A stretch of 38,440 bases of DNA from SFHK01 sp964554795 (GTDB taxonomy: Bacteria; Bacillota; Clostridia; Christensenellales; Aristaeellaceae). Shown piece by piece: positions 1 through 7,416 of this stretch. The first letter of the stretch is position 1; each line of letters opens with the position of its first letter. The stretch covers positions 1 through 38,440 of the forward strand of contig CAZKQB010000033.1 of the NCBI GenBank assembly GCA_964554795.1. The letters run 5' to 3'. The position numbers and the translations under genes were made by a program. Under the pieces are notes generated by a model, which worked only from the letters and a program-made list of their open reading frames with translations, was not told where the DNA came from and made no database searches.

Positions 1-169
1 GCTTGCGGCCGTCGTGTACGGCGACAGTGTGTCAAACAAATTCCGGGAAGATCGTAGACGCGCGGGACCAGGTCTTCAGAACCTTCTTCTCGCCGCTCTT
101 ATTGAGCTCCAGCACGCGCTTGTAGAGCGCTTCCTGGATGAACGGGCCTTTTTTAACAGATCTGCTCAT
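1..169 (-). CDS. rpsS: 30S ribosomal protein S19, partial, with an in-frame TGA at codon 46
   Basis: S19 binds 16S rRNA in the head of the small subunit. The first 45 codons read as a normal S19 N-terminus (MSRSVKKGPF, then KTWSRASTIFPEFV). Codon 46, at positions 34-32, is TGA. The same frame then resumes with HTVAVHDGRK up to the window edge. Position 46 is a conserved glycine in S19 (Gly46 in E. coli), and GGA to TGA is one base change. The start at 169 follows GGAAGGAGG at about 11 nt and lies 33 nt downstream of rplB, the canonical S10-operon order. The gene is essential, so a sequence error near a contig edge is the simplest reading; a real nonsense mutation is unlikely. Confidence 0.85.
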
Positions 170-202
170 TAGGTGGTTTGCCTCCTTCCATCGGCGTCCG
201 GC

Positions 203-1036
203 TTAACGCTTGCCGGCCCTCTTGACGATCATCTTGTCGGAATACTTGCGATGCTTGCGGGTCTTGACGCCCTGCGTCTTCTTGCCCCACGGAGACATCG
301 GAGCGGGCATACCGACCGGAGAACGGCCTTCGCCGCCGCCGTGCGGGTGATCGACGGGGTTCATGACAACGCCGCGGACGGTCGGGCGAATGCCCAGATG
401 ACGCTGGCGGCCAGCCTTACCGATACGCACGTTCTCGTGCTCGGTGTTGCCAACCGATCCGATGGAAGCACGGGCGTTGATGGACACCTTGCGGACTTCG
501 CCGGAGGGCAGGCGGATCTGCGCGAACGCGCCTTCCTTCGCCATGACCTGCGCGGCAGCGCCAGCGGCGCGAACCATCTGGCCGCCCTTGCCGACCTTGA
601 TCTCAACATTGTGGATCAGGGTGCCCAGCGGGATGTTGGCCAGCGGCAGGCAGTTGCCGGGCTTGATGTCGGCGTTAACACCGCTCATCACAGTGTCGCC
701 AACCTTCAGGTCCAGAGGCGCGAGGATGTATCTCTTCTCGCCGTCGGCGTAAACCAGCAGAGCGATGAAGCAGGTACGGTTGGGATCGTATTCGATGGCG
801 GCAACCTTCGCGGGGATGTCGTCCTTGTTGCGCTTGAAGTCGATGATGCGATACTTGCGACGCGCTCCGCCGCCCTGATGGCGAACGGTAATTTTACCGG
901 AGGCGTTGCGGCCAGCCTTGTGGCGCAGGTCGGTGGTCAGAGAGCGCTCGGGCTCTTTCTTGGTGAGCTCGTCGAACGTAAGCACCGACATGAAGCGCCT
1001 TGCAGGCGAGGTAGGCTTATAAACGCGAATTCCCAT
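203..1036 (-). CDS. rplB: 50S ribosomal protein L2
   Basis: L2 is a primary 23S rRNA binding protein needed for subunit association and peptidyl-transferase function. The 277-residue product has the usual length and starts MGIRVYKPTSPARR. The conserved C-terminal block NPVDHPHGGGEGRSPVG, which contains the histidine near the peptidyl-transferase centre, is present, followed by the basic tail. An in-frame start 15 codons upstream is rejected because GGGAGG sits 7 nt before the ATG at 1036 and the family starts there. The gene is fourth in the rplC-rplD-rplW-rplB-rpsS order, 16 nt after rplW. Confidence 0.98.
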   Translation of the reverse strand: MGIRVYKPTSPARRFMSVLTFDELTKKEPERSLTTDLRHKAGRNASGKITVRHQGGGARRKYRIIDFKRNKDDIPAKVAAIEYDPNRTCFIALLVYADGEKRYILAPLDLKVGDTVMSGVNADIKPGNCLPLANIPLGTLIHNVEIKVGKGGQMVRAAGAAAQVMAKEGAFAQIRLPSGEVRKVSINARASIGSVGNTEHENVRIGKAGRQRHLGIRPTVRGVVMNPVDHPHGGGEGRSPVGMPAPMSPWGKKTQGVKTRKHRKYSDKMIVKRAGKR

Positions 1037-1052
1037 TTGCTTGACCTCCCTA

Positions 1053-1349
1053 TTACTGCGCCATGCCCTCGAAGAACTCAATGGGCTTGGAGTCCTTCTT
1101 GAGCGTCACGTAAGCTTTCTTGATTTCAGGGGTTCTGCCCTGCGTGCGGCCCTGTCTCTTCATCTTGCCCATCGTGCGAAGGGTGTTGACGGAATCGACC
1201 TTCACGCCGAAGATCTCTTCGACTGCGGCCTTGATCTGCGTCTTGTTGGCGTGAATATCCACGACGAAGACGTACTTCTTGTCCGCGATGGTGTCGTAGG
1301 ATTTTTCGGTGAGGACCGGACGAACGATGATGTCATATGCAGTCTTCAT
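1053..1349 (-). CDS. rplW: 50S ribosomal protein L23
   Basis: L23 lies at the peptide exit tunnel and is the docking site for trigger factor and SRP. The 98-residue product starts MKTAYDIIVRPVLTEKS, the usual L23 N-terminus, and contains the basic central segment TMGKMKRQGRTQGRTP that contacts 23S rRNA. Its ATG overlaps the rplD stop by one base (TAATG), so the two are probably translationally coupled. Length and position are standard for an S10 operon. Confidence 0.98.
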   Translation of the reverse strand: MKTAYDIIVRPVLTEKSYDTIADKKYVFVVDIHANKTQIKAAVEEIFGVKVDSVNTLRTMGKMKRQGRTQGRTPEIKKAYVTLKKDSKPIEFFEGMAQ

Positions 1350-2008
1350 TATCCGTTAACCTCCTCGCTGGCGGCTTCGACGGTATCGTCATAAAGCTCT
1401 TCGAGCTTGTTGATGGCGTCCTTGGTGACGATGAAGCTCGTGTAGCCGAGGATGTCCACAACGTTCAGCATGCCGACGTGGGAAACCTTCACGCCCTCGA
1501 TGTTGGAGCCGGCGCGCACCACGCTGGTGTCGGCGTCTGCGGTCACGATCATCGCTTTCTTCGCGGCGTTTACGGCCTTGAGCATCTGAGCGACGTACTT
1601 GGTCTTGGCTTCCGCCAGCTCAAGCTTGTCCAGAACGATGATTTCGTTCTCCACGGCCTTGCTGGTCAGCGCGCTCACCATAGCGAGGCGGCGAACCTTG
1701 CGCGGAACGGACATGCGGTAGGAGCGGGGCTTCACGGCGAAGACCATGCCGCCGTGGGTGAACTGCGGCGCGCGGCGGCCATGATGGCGCGCGTTGCCGG
1801 TGCCCTTCTGGCGATAGATTTTGCGTCCGCCGCCGCGCACTTCCGTGCGGGTCTTTGCGGACTGGGTGCCCTGGCGCTTCGCATTCAGAATCGCGCGGAC
1901 AACCGTATGCATGGCAGAAACATTGACTTCCGCGCCGAAAACGGCCTCGGACAGCTCGAGAGAGCCGACGTCCTGTCCCTGCATATTCAATACTTTAACA
2001 GTAGGCAT
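1349..2008 (-). CDS. rplD: 50S ribosomal protein L4
   Basis: L4 binds domain I of 23S rRNA and extends a loop into the exit tunnel. In enterobacteria it also represses its own operon. The 219-residue product begins MPTVKVLNMQGQDVG. The extended-loop signature is visible (RGGGRKIYRQKGTGNARHH). A start 15 codons further upstream is rejected because AAGGAGG lies correctly before the ATG at 2008. The gene is 25 nt after rplC and overlaps rplW by one base. Whether L4 acts on the leader of this operon cannot be told from sequence. Confidence 0.98.
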   Translation of the reverse strand: MPTVKVLNMQGQDVGSLELSEAVFGAEVNVSAMHTVVRAILNAKRQGTQSAKTRTEVRGGGRKIYRQKGTGNARHHGRRAPQFTHGGMVFAVKPRSYRMSVPRKVRRLAMVSALTSKAVENEIIVLDKLELAEAKTKYVAQMLKAVNAAKKAMIVTADADTSVVRAGSNIEGVKVSHVGMLNVVDILGYTSFIVTKDAINKLEELYDDTVEAASEEVNG

Positions 2009-2033
2009 GTTTGCGTCCTCCTTCCAGATAAAA

Positions 2034-2675
2034 TCAGGCCTTGACCGAGTCACGGATGGCGAGCAGGCAGCCGTTCGCTCCGGGCAGTGCGCCCTTGATG
2101 AGGAGCAGGTTGCGCTCGGCGTCCACGCGGATCACTTCCAGGTTCTGGACGGTGACCTTTTCGCAGCCGTACTGTCCGGCCATGTGCTTGCCGGGGAACA
2201 CGCGGGACGGGTCAGAGTTTGCGCTCAGAGAGCCGACGCCGCGGTGATACTTGGAGCCGTGCGCCATGGGGCCGGTATGCTGGTTCCAGCGCTGGATCGC
2301 GCCAGTGTAGCCGTGGCCCTTGCTGGTGCCGGAAACGTCAACCTTATCGCCCTCGGCGAACACGTCAACCTTGATCTGATCGCCCACCTTGTAGGGGGTG
2401 ATGTCGTCAAGACGAAGCTCGCGCAGATAACGAGTGGCGGGAACGCCCGCTTTTGCAAAGTGGCCGAGCTCGGGTTTGTTCTTCAGTTTCTGAGCGCGCT
2501 TTTCCGCGAGCTCTCCGAAACCGACCTGAACCGCCTCATAGCCGTCGGTTTTCACCGTCTTGACCTGCGTGACAGTGCAGGGACCGGCTTCGACGACCGT
2601 GACCGGCACCAGACGACCATCGCTCAGGAAGATCTGGGTCATTCCGATCTTTTTGCCGAGAATTGCCTTCTTCAT
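2034..2675 (-). CDS. rplC: 50S ribosomal protein L3
   Basis: L3 is an early-assembly protein whose long extension reaches the peptidyl-transferase centre. The 213-residue product starts MKKAILGKKIGMTQIF, a hallmark of bacterial L3. It contains the conserved extension block GTSKGHGYTGAIQRWN and, near its tip, the glutamine that PrmB methylates in some bacteria. The gene lies 20 nt after rpsJ with a GGAGGTG ribosome binding site. It is second in the S10 operon, as usual. Confidence 0.98.
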   Translation of the reverse strand: MKKAILGKKIGMTQIFLSDGRLVPVTVVEAGPCTVTQVKTVKTDGYEAVQVGFGELAEKRAQKLKNKPELGHFAKAGVPATRYLRELRLDDITPYKVGDQIKVDVFAEGDKVDVSGTSKGHGYTGAIQRWNQHTGPMAHGSKYHRGVGSLSANSDPSRVFPGKHMAGQYGCEKVTVQNLEVIRVDAERNLLLIKGALPGANGCLLAIRDSVKA

Positions 2676-2695
2676 TGTTACACCTCCGAGTTGGT

Positions 2696-3004
2696 TTACA
2701 GCTTGATTTCGATTTCCACGCCGGCCGGAAGATCGAGCTTGGTGAGGGCGTCGATCGTCTTGGGAGTGGGCTGAAGGATGTCGATCAGGCGCTTATGAGT
2801 GCGCAGCTCGAACTGCTCGCGGCTGTCCTTGTGCTTGTGGGGAGAGCGCAGGATGGTGACGATCTCCTTCTCCGTGGGCAGCGGGATCGGGCCGGATACG
2901 CGGGAACCGTTACGCTTGGCGGTTTCCACGATGCGGGCCGCAGACTGGTCGATGAGCTCGTGCTCATAGGCCTTCAGCTTGATGCGGATTTTCTGGCTTG
3001 CCAT
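2696..3004 (-). CDS. rpsJ: 30S ribosomal protein S10
   Basis: S10 is a small-subunit head protein that also serves as NusE in antitermination complexes. The 102-residue product starts MASQKIRIKLKAYEHE and ends with the conserved LDLPAGVEIEIKL. The block SGPIPLPTEKEIVTILRSPH is the S10 loop signature. An upstream in-frame start 25 codons earlier lies inside the leader and lacks homology; the ATG at 3004 has AGGAGGAAACCC before it. This is the first gene of the operon, preceded by its own promoter and a structured leader. Confidence 0.98.
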   Translation of the reverse strand: MASQKIRIKLKAYEHELIDQSAARIVETAKRNGSRVSGPIPLPTEKEIVTILRSPHKHKDSREQFELRTHKRLIDILQPTPKTIDALTKLDLPAGVEIEIKL

Positions 3005-3245
3005 TTCTTGGGTTTCCTCCTTCTTGGACTCATGCACACGCTGCCGGGCGTGCCCTGTATCAATTTTTCGACGGCGCATGAGCCGTCGCCCGATTGTCGG
3101 ACTGGTCCCCGGAAATTACCGTTTTTCCTGCGTTCATCCGCATGAATGCGCGGAAAAACGCAACCTCCCGGTTCATCCCTCGTCGCGCGTAGGCATTTCG
3201 CAGCCGTGCCGTCCGGCAGATAAGCATAGCTTACCCACACACAAC
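3005..3245 (-). promoter_or_regulatory. Structured 5' leader of the S10 operon
   Basis: About 240 nt separate the predicted transcription start from rpsJ. Reading the minus-strand RNA, three hairpins are visible. The first, near 3220-3236, is a 7-bp stem GGTAAGC/GCTTATC with a 3-nt loop. The second, 3121-3159, is long: GTTTTTCC pairs with GGAAAAAC, and above a small internal loop there is a second 8-bp stem. The third, 3069-3088, is a perfect 7-bp stem CGACGGC/GCCGTCG. None is followed by a U-tract, so these are not simple terminators. Such a leader suggests autogenous control or an antitermination site, but it does not obviously match a leader I can name. Confidence 0.5.
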
Positions 3246-3251
3246 GTATCA

Positions 3252-3280
3252 ATTATACCTCAGCGCCCCCGGTTATGCAA
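3252..3280 (-). promoter_or_regulatory. Promoter of the S10 operon
   Basis: On the minus strand, -35 TTGCAT (3280-3275), a 17-nt spacer and a perfect -10 TATAAT (3257-3252) form a strong housekeeping promoter. Transcription would start near 3245. Because the S10 genes have their own promoter here, they do not depend on an upstream str operon. Confidence 0.8.
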
Positions 3281-3364
3281 GTTATGATTCTGCGAAATGC
3301 CGTTCTCACGCCCGACTTCATCAAAAAATAACCTTCATTTCGCCCGGTTTCGTACCCGAACGCA

Positions 3365-3373
3365 TGCTATAAT
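3365..3373 (+). promoter_or_regulatory. Extended -10 promoter for the GNAT gene
   Basis: TGCTATAAT is an extended -10 element (TGn plus a perfect TATAAT). No good -35 is seen, which is usual for extended -10 promoters. It lies 40 nt before the GNAT start codon and points away from the S10 promoter. Confidence 0.6.
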
Positions 3374-3413
3374 GAAGCTCCATTCAGCAAAACGAGCAAA
3401 GCGAGGTGCCCCT

Positions 3414-3914
3414 ATGACAATCCGACGCGCCGACGCACACGACGCCGCCCAGCTTCTTTCGCTATATACTTCCTGCATCGGTCTCCCCTTCTGCGCGTGG
3501 AATACGGATTATCCGAACGCGGAAATTCTCGCAGACGACCTTTCAAATGAAGCCGTCTATCTGCTGGAGGAAAACGGTCAGTTGTTGGCTGCCGTTTCGG
3601 TGCTGAGCCATTCCCTGTGGGCAAACGACGGCATTCCTTGGCAACTGAACGACAACCCTGTGATGCTCGCGCGCGTATGTGTGCGCCCATCTCTTCAGGG
3701 GCGTGGACTTGCCACATGCTTTCTTTCCGGCGTGCTCGAAATCCTATCCGCGCAAGGGTTCCGCGCAGCAAGGCTGGCCGTAGACAAAAACCACCTCGCC
3801 GCAATCCGGCTGTATGAAAAGCTGAGCTTTTCGCGGCGCGGCGAGGTTTATAAGTATGAAGAGGATTTTTACTGCTACGAGCGCCCGCTCATTGATCCAG
3901 CATCCCCACGCTGA
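3414..3914 (+). CDS. GNAT-family N-acetyltransferase
   Basis: A 166-residue protein of the Gcn5-related acetyltransferase family, which transfers an acetyl group from acetyl-CoA to an amine. Motif A is clear: ARVCVRPSLQGRGLATCFL holds the QGRGLA pyrophosphate-binding loop. Motif B follows in the NHLAAIRLYEKLSF segment. The start at 3414 is chosen because GCGAGGTG precedes it and the GNAT fold begins at MTIRRA; longer in-frame starts lie upstream of the promoter. The substrate cannot be told. The 3' end overlaps the convergent MATE gene by 26 bp. Confidence 0.85.
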   Translation: MTIRRADAHDAAQLLSLYTSCIGLPFCAWNTDYPNAEILADDLSNEAVYLLEENGQLLAAVSVLSHSLWANDGIPWQLNDNPVMLARVCVRPSLQGRGLATCFLSGVLEILSAQGFRAARLAVDKNHLAAIRLYEKLSFSRRGEVYKYEEDFYCYERPLIDPASPR

Positions 3915-5258
3915 GTCTGCGCGCACGGAAGCGGCGATAGTAGAGTATAAACGCAGCGGACGTCAGCGTCCATGAGATCGGATAGCTGATGCACACCATG
4001 CCAATTTCGTGCCTTGCTGGAACGACGAGCAGCAGCCACACCACGCGCAGCGCGCAGATTCCCACTGCGGTAATGATTGTGGGGATCAGCGTATCTCCCA
4101 TGCCGCGCAGCGAGCCGGAGATGATTTCAATCGGCGCATACAGCCAGTAGCTCGGCGCCATATACGTCATCATCATCACCGCAAGCTGCAAAACGCCCGC
4201 ATCCTTATTAAAGAGCCCAAACAGCGTTCGTCCAAACAAAGCAAAAATCGTGCCAAACAGAAGCGACATACCCATCGCCATCATCAGACAAGTTTTCATG
4301 CTCCGGCGCACGCGGTCATAGCGTCCAGCTCCGTAGTTCTGCCCGACGAACGTCATCACCGCAATGCCGAACGCATTCAAAATCATCCAGTTCATCGCAT
4401 CCACCTTGCTCAGCGTCACCCACGCCGCCACAGCGTCGGTATCGAAGGTGTTGATGGACGTAGTAATGATGATGTTGGACACTGCATACATGATCGACTG
4501 AAGGCCCGTCGGAAGACCAATACGAATCGTCTGAACGAGCATTTTCAGGTTTGTGCGAAGCTTACGCAACTCCAGCCGGTAGCATTCCCGAGTCCGCATC
4601 AGCGATGCGCACACCAGCACCGCGCTGACCACCTGCGAAAGCGACGTAGCGACGGCCACGCCCTTCACGTCGTCAATCGGAAGGACGACCACAAACAGAA
4701 TATCGAGCACGATATTGGTCAGACATGCGGCAATCAGGAAATACAGTGGCCGACGGGAATCGCCCACGGCGCGCAGAATCGCCGAGCCGACGTTGTATAT
4801 CATGCTCGGAATCATCGCCATGAACACAATGTCCACGTAGCTGCGCGACTGAGCCATTGTGTCCATCGGTGTCTTCATCCACACCAGCAGCGTAGGCGAA
4901 ATCAAAAGGCCGATTCCCGTCATGATCGCGCCCCACCCAGCGCCAGCAGCATCGCCGTGTGCACGGAGCGAGACACGTTCTGCTCATCCTTCGCGCCGTA
5001 TACCTGCGACACGATAACCGTCGCGCCCGAGGCGAGGCCGGTAAAAAAGCCAATCACCAGATCCAGTATGCGCGACGCCGAGCCGCCAACGGCAGCCAGC
5101 GCCTCCTTGCCCGCGAAGTTGCCGACCACAATCGCGTCCACTGTGTTGTACAGCTGCTGAAAAAACGTGCCAAGCATAATCGGCAGGAAGAATTTCAGAA
5201 GCTGCTTCCAGATGACGCCGTCGGTAATGCCATTGCTCTGTCTGTCCAAACGCTGCAT
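3889..5258 (-). pseudogene. MATE-family multidrug/Na+ efflux transporter, frameshifted
   Basis: MATE transporters export drugs or metabolites in exchange for Na+ or H+. The gene reads in two frames. The N-terminal part (start 5258, after AGGAGA) gives about 112 residues including FFQQLYNTVDAIVVGNFAG and VSQVYGAKDEQNVSRSVHTA, and stops at 4920. The C-terminal part (4923-3889, 344 residues) continues with MTGIGLLISPTLLVWMKTP and SAILRAVGDSRRPLYF. Joined, they make a normal-length MATE of about 455 residues with two six-helix bundles. Adding one G to the GGGG run at 4934-4931 restores one frame. The junction happens to form ATGA, so a coupled split gene is possible, but a homopolymer error is more likely. 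Confidence 0.85.
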
Positions 5259-5344
5259 ACGCTCTTCTCCTGTATTTGATCGACAGCCATTGTAAGCGTC
5301 TCCATCCCCATCGGACAAGCACAATCAGGTTAACCCTTGCGTGC

Positions 5345-5380
5345 AAAGCGTCCGCCCGACGGATTCTGTCGGACGGACGC
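5345..5380 (-). terminator. Terminator after murK-murQ
   Basis: A 13-bp inverted repeat (5348-5360 and 5368-5380) with a 7-nt loop is fully paired on the minus strand if one U-G pair is allowed; on the plus strand the same position is a C-A mismatch. Only three U residues follow (5347-5345), so termination may be partial. It lies between murQ and the downstream MATE gene. Confidence 0.6.
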
Positions 5381-5401
5381 GCCGTCTTATACGTAAAGCC
5401 C

Positions 5402-6301
5402 TCAGCCGAGCATTTCAATCGCCTTTCGAGTAAAGCCCTGCGCCTTTTTAAGCGCATCCATTGCCGCATCGCGGCTCGCGCCGGTTTCCTTCATTACGAT
5501 GGCACACTTGATGTTTCCATCCGCCTCCGCCAGACGTGCCTGCGCCTCGGCGCGTTCCACATTCATGGCCTTCATGGCAATGCGCACGGCGCGATCCTTC
5601 AGCTTGGTGTTCGTAGCGCGCACATCCACCATCAGGTTTTTATACGCCTTACCCATACGCACCATGCAGGCCGTAGAAATCATGTTGAGCGCCAGCTTAG
5701 TCGCCGTTCCTGCGCGCAGACGCGTACTTCCGGAGAGCACCTCCGCGCCGGTAGGCATCTCAATGGCAATATCGGCATAGCCGGACAGCTTCGCGCCCAC
5801 ATTGCAGCACATGGATACCGGAAGCGCGCCCGCCGCCCGCGCCTTTTTCAGCGCGCCGATGCAATACGGTGCGGTCCCGCTGGCGGAAATGGCCACAACC
5901 ACGTCCTTTTCACACACGCGCAGCCTGTCCAGCTCCTCCGCAGCCAGCGTTTCGCTATCCTCCGCACCCTCAACGGCAGTGCGCAGCGCAACATCGCCGC
6001 CCGCGATAATTCCCACCACCATGCCGTCCGGCACACCGAACGTCGGCGGGCATTCGCTCGCGTCCAGCACACCCAGCCGTCCCGACGTACCCGCACCCAT
6101 GTAAATCAGCCGGCCACCCAGCGGAATGCGCGCTGCCGCTTCCTCAGCCGTGCGGGCAATCTCGCCCAGTGCACAGCGTACCGCCGCCAGCGCGCCGGCG
6201 TCCAGCTCGTTCATCAGCGTCACGATTTCAAGCGCGTTCATCTGATCCAGGCGCTCGCTGCGCTCGTTTGTCTTTTCAGTATCGAGTCTTCCGTAGTCCA
6301 T
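5402..6301 (-). CDS. murQ: N-acetylmuramic acid 6-phosphate etherase
   Basis: MurQ cleaves the lactyl ether of MurNAc-6-phosphate, giving GlcNAc-6-phosphate and D-lactate, a cytoplasmic step of cell-wall sugar recycling. The 299-residue product has the SIS-domain sugar-phosphate motif GAGTSGRLGVLDASECPPT. With the ATG at 6301 the catalytic acids fall at Glu83 and Glu114, the same numbers as in E. coli MurQ. That ATG lies 8 nt after AGGAGG, whereas the in-frame ATG at 6307 is only 2 nt away, so 6301 is preferred. The ribosome binding site overlaps the murK stop. Together with murK this defines a MurNAc pathway. Confidence 0.96.
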   Translation of the reverse strand: MDYGRLDTEKTNERSERLDQMNALEIVTLMNELDAGALAAVRCALGEIARTAEEAAARIPLGGRLIYMGAGTSGRLGVLDASECPPTFGVPDGMVVGIIAGGDVALRTAVEGAEDSETLAAEELDRLRVCEKDVVVAISASGTAPYCIGALKKARAAGALPVSMCCNVGAKLSGYADIAIEMPTGAEVLSGSTRLRAGTATKLALNMISTACMVRMGKAYKNLMVDVRATNTKLKDRAVRIAMKAMNVERAEAQARLAEADGNIKCAIVMKETGASRDAAMDALKKAQGFTRKAIEMLG

Positions 6302-6313
6302 TTGCATATCCTC

Positions 6314-7255
6314 CTACAGGCGATAATCCTTCCTGAAGCCCTCGCGGAACGTCTCCGTAACCGGCACTCCCGCATTGCGCGCCGCCTTGACAAGCGCGCC
6401 ATACACAGGTGCAACGTCCGGCCGCACGAGTTGTACGTCGTTTTTCTGCTCGCCTAGCGCCGAGCGCACCCTTTCAAGAATCTCGTTGTTTTCAATCAGA
6501 CCACCGCTCACCACGGCTACCGCCGGGCGCACGGAGACGAAGCGCAGACAGGCGCGCAGGTGATCGGCCAACGCAGCTGTCGCGTCCGAGAGAATTCCCT
6601 CCGCAATCGCGTCTCCTGCATGCGCCGCCTCAAGCACGGTAAAGGCGAACGTCGCGATATACCGCTTGCCGCCCTCGTAGATGCGCGGAATGGCTTCGCC
6701 CAGCGGCAGCTCCAGCCGACGCTGGCACAGCTCCTCAAGCAGCGTCCTCTCGCCCCGGCCGTCATAGGAACGATATGCCGCCTTCAGCGCGTCCGCGCCC
6801 ACGCGGAAGCCGCTTCCTGCGTCGTCCACCAGATAGCCCCAGCCGCCGACCTGATGCACGCCTTCCTTTGTCAATACAAACGCCGATGAGCCCGTGCCCG
6901 CAATCAGCGCAATGCCCTCCTCCGCCTCGCCGTACAGCGCATTGAAGGCGTCGCTGCCGTTGTCCACCCGGCGCGCGTTCGGAAGCAGACGCCGAAGGAT
7001 CTCGCCCACCGCCGCCTTCGTTCTCTCGTTTGCGCTCCCGGCGATTCCAGCATACACGCTGTCTACCGCAGCGTCCCGACCGCCAAAATCGCACAGCAGC
7101 TCTTCCAATTCAGACCGAAGTCTGTTTTCACATTCCTCCAGGCCGATATCCGCCGGATTGCTGCCCAGCCCTCTGCATGCGTTCAGCAAGCACCCGTCCG
7201 TTTCCGCCAGTACGAGTGCGGTTTTCGTTCCGCCGCCGTCGATTCCAATGAGCAT
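6314..7255 (-). CDS. murK: MurNAc/GlcNAc kinase of the BadF/BcrA ATPase family
   Basis: A 313-residue actin-like ATPase-fold kinase. The N-terminal phosphate-1 motif is MLIGIDGGGTKTALVLAET, and a second phosphate loop reads IALIAGTGSSAF. A glycine-rich adenosine motif AVVSGGLIENN lies near residue 255. The family includes MurK of Clostridium acetobutylicum, which phosphorylates MurNAc and GlcNAc at O-6 after PTS-independent uptake. Sitting directly upstream of murQ strongly favours MurNAc as substrate. Plain GlcNAc kinase cannot be excluded from sequence. No MurP-type PTS permease or MurR regulator is in the window. Confidence 0.85.
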   Translation of the reverse strand: MLIGIDGGGTKTALVLAETDGCLLNACRGLGSNPADIGLEECENRLRSELEELLCDFGGRDAAVDSVYAGIAGSANERTKAAVGEILRRLLPNARRVDNGSDAFNALYGEAEEGIALIAGTGSSAFVLTKEGVHQVGGWGYLVDDAGSGFRVGADALKAAYRSYDGRGERTLLEELCQRRLELPLGEAIPRIYEGGKRYIATFAFTVLEAAHAGDAIAEGILSDATAALADHLRACLRFVSVRPAVAVVSGGLIENNEILERVRSALGEQKNDVQLVRPDVAPVYGALVKAARNAGVPVTETFREGFRKDYRL

Positions 7256-7285
7256 AGCGCATTGTCTCCTTTGTCGTTTGTTTAT

Positions 7286-7315
7286 ATTTTAACACAACGC
7301 ACAAAAGAAAAGCAA
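7286..7315 (-). promoter_or_regulatory. Promoter of murK-murQ
   Basis: Minus-strand -35 TTGCTT (7315-7310), an 18-nt spacer and -10 TAAAAT (7291-7286). It lies about 30 nt upstream of the murK start, whose ribosome binding site is AAAGGAG. It is back to back with the namZ promoter in a 161-bp shared intergenic region, so one regulator could serve both directions; no clear dyad operator was found. Confidence 0.55.
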
Positions 7316-7353
7316 GAGTCTGCGGGAATTTGAGTGCGCAAAACACATTTTTA

Positions 7354-7362
7354 TGTTATAAT
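7354..7362 (+). promoter_or_regulatory. Extended -10 promoter of the namZ run
   Basis: TGTTATAAT is a TGn-extended perfect -10 hexamer, 54 nt before the namZ ATG. A TTGAGT lies upstream but at a 21-nt spacing, too long for a normal -35. Transcription from here could cover the seven co-directional genes that follow. Confidence 0.6.
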
Positions 7363-7416
7363 GGTAGGGAACAGTCCAACCTCACTTTACTGAATGTGAA
7401 AGGAGACGGTTTCACG

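Noticed and set aside
1..169. TGA recoding (Gly or selenocysteine) as an explanation for the rpsS stop
   Set aside because: Many genes here end at TGA (for example at 3912-3914, 12504-12506, 13264-13266 and 34896-34898) and reading through would run into neighbouring genes in wrong frames. No SECIS-like structure fits an S19 glycine site.
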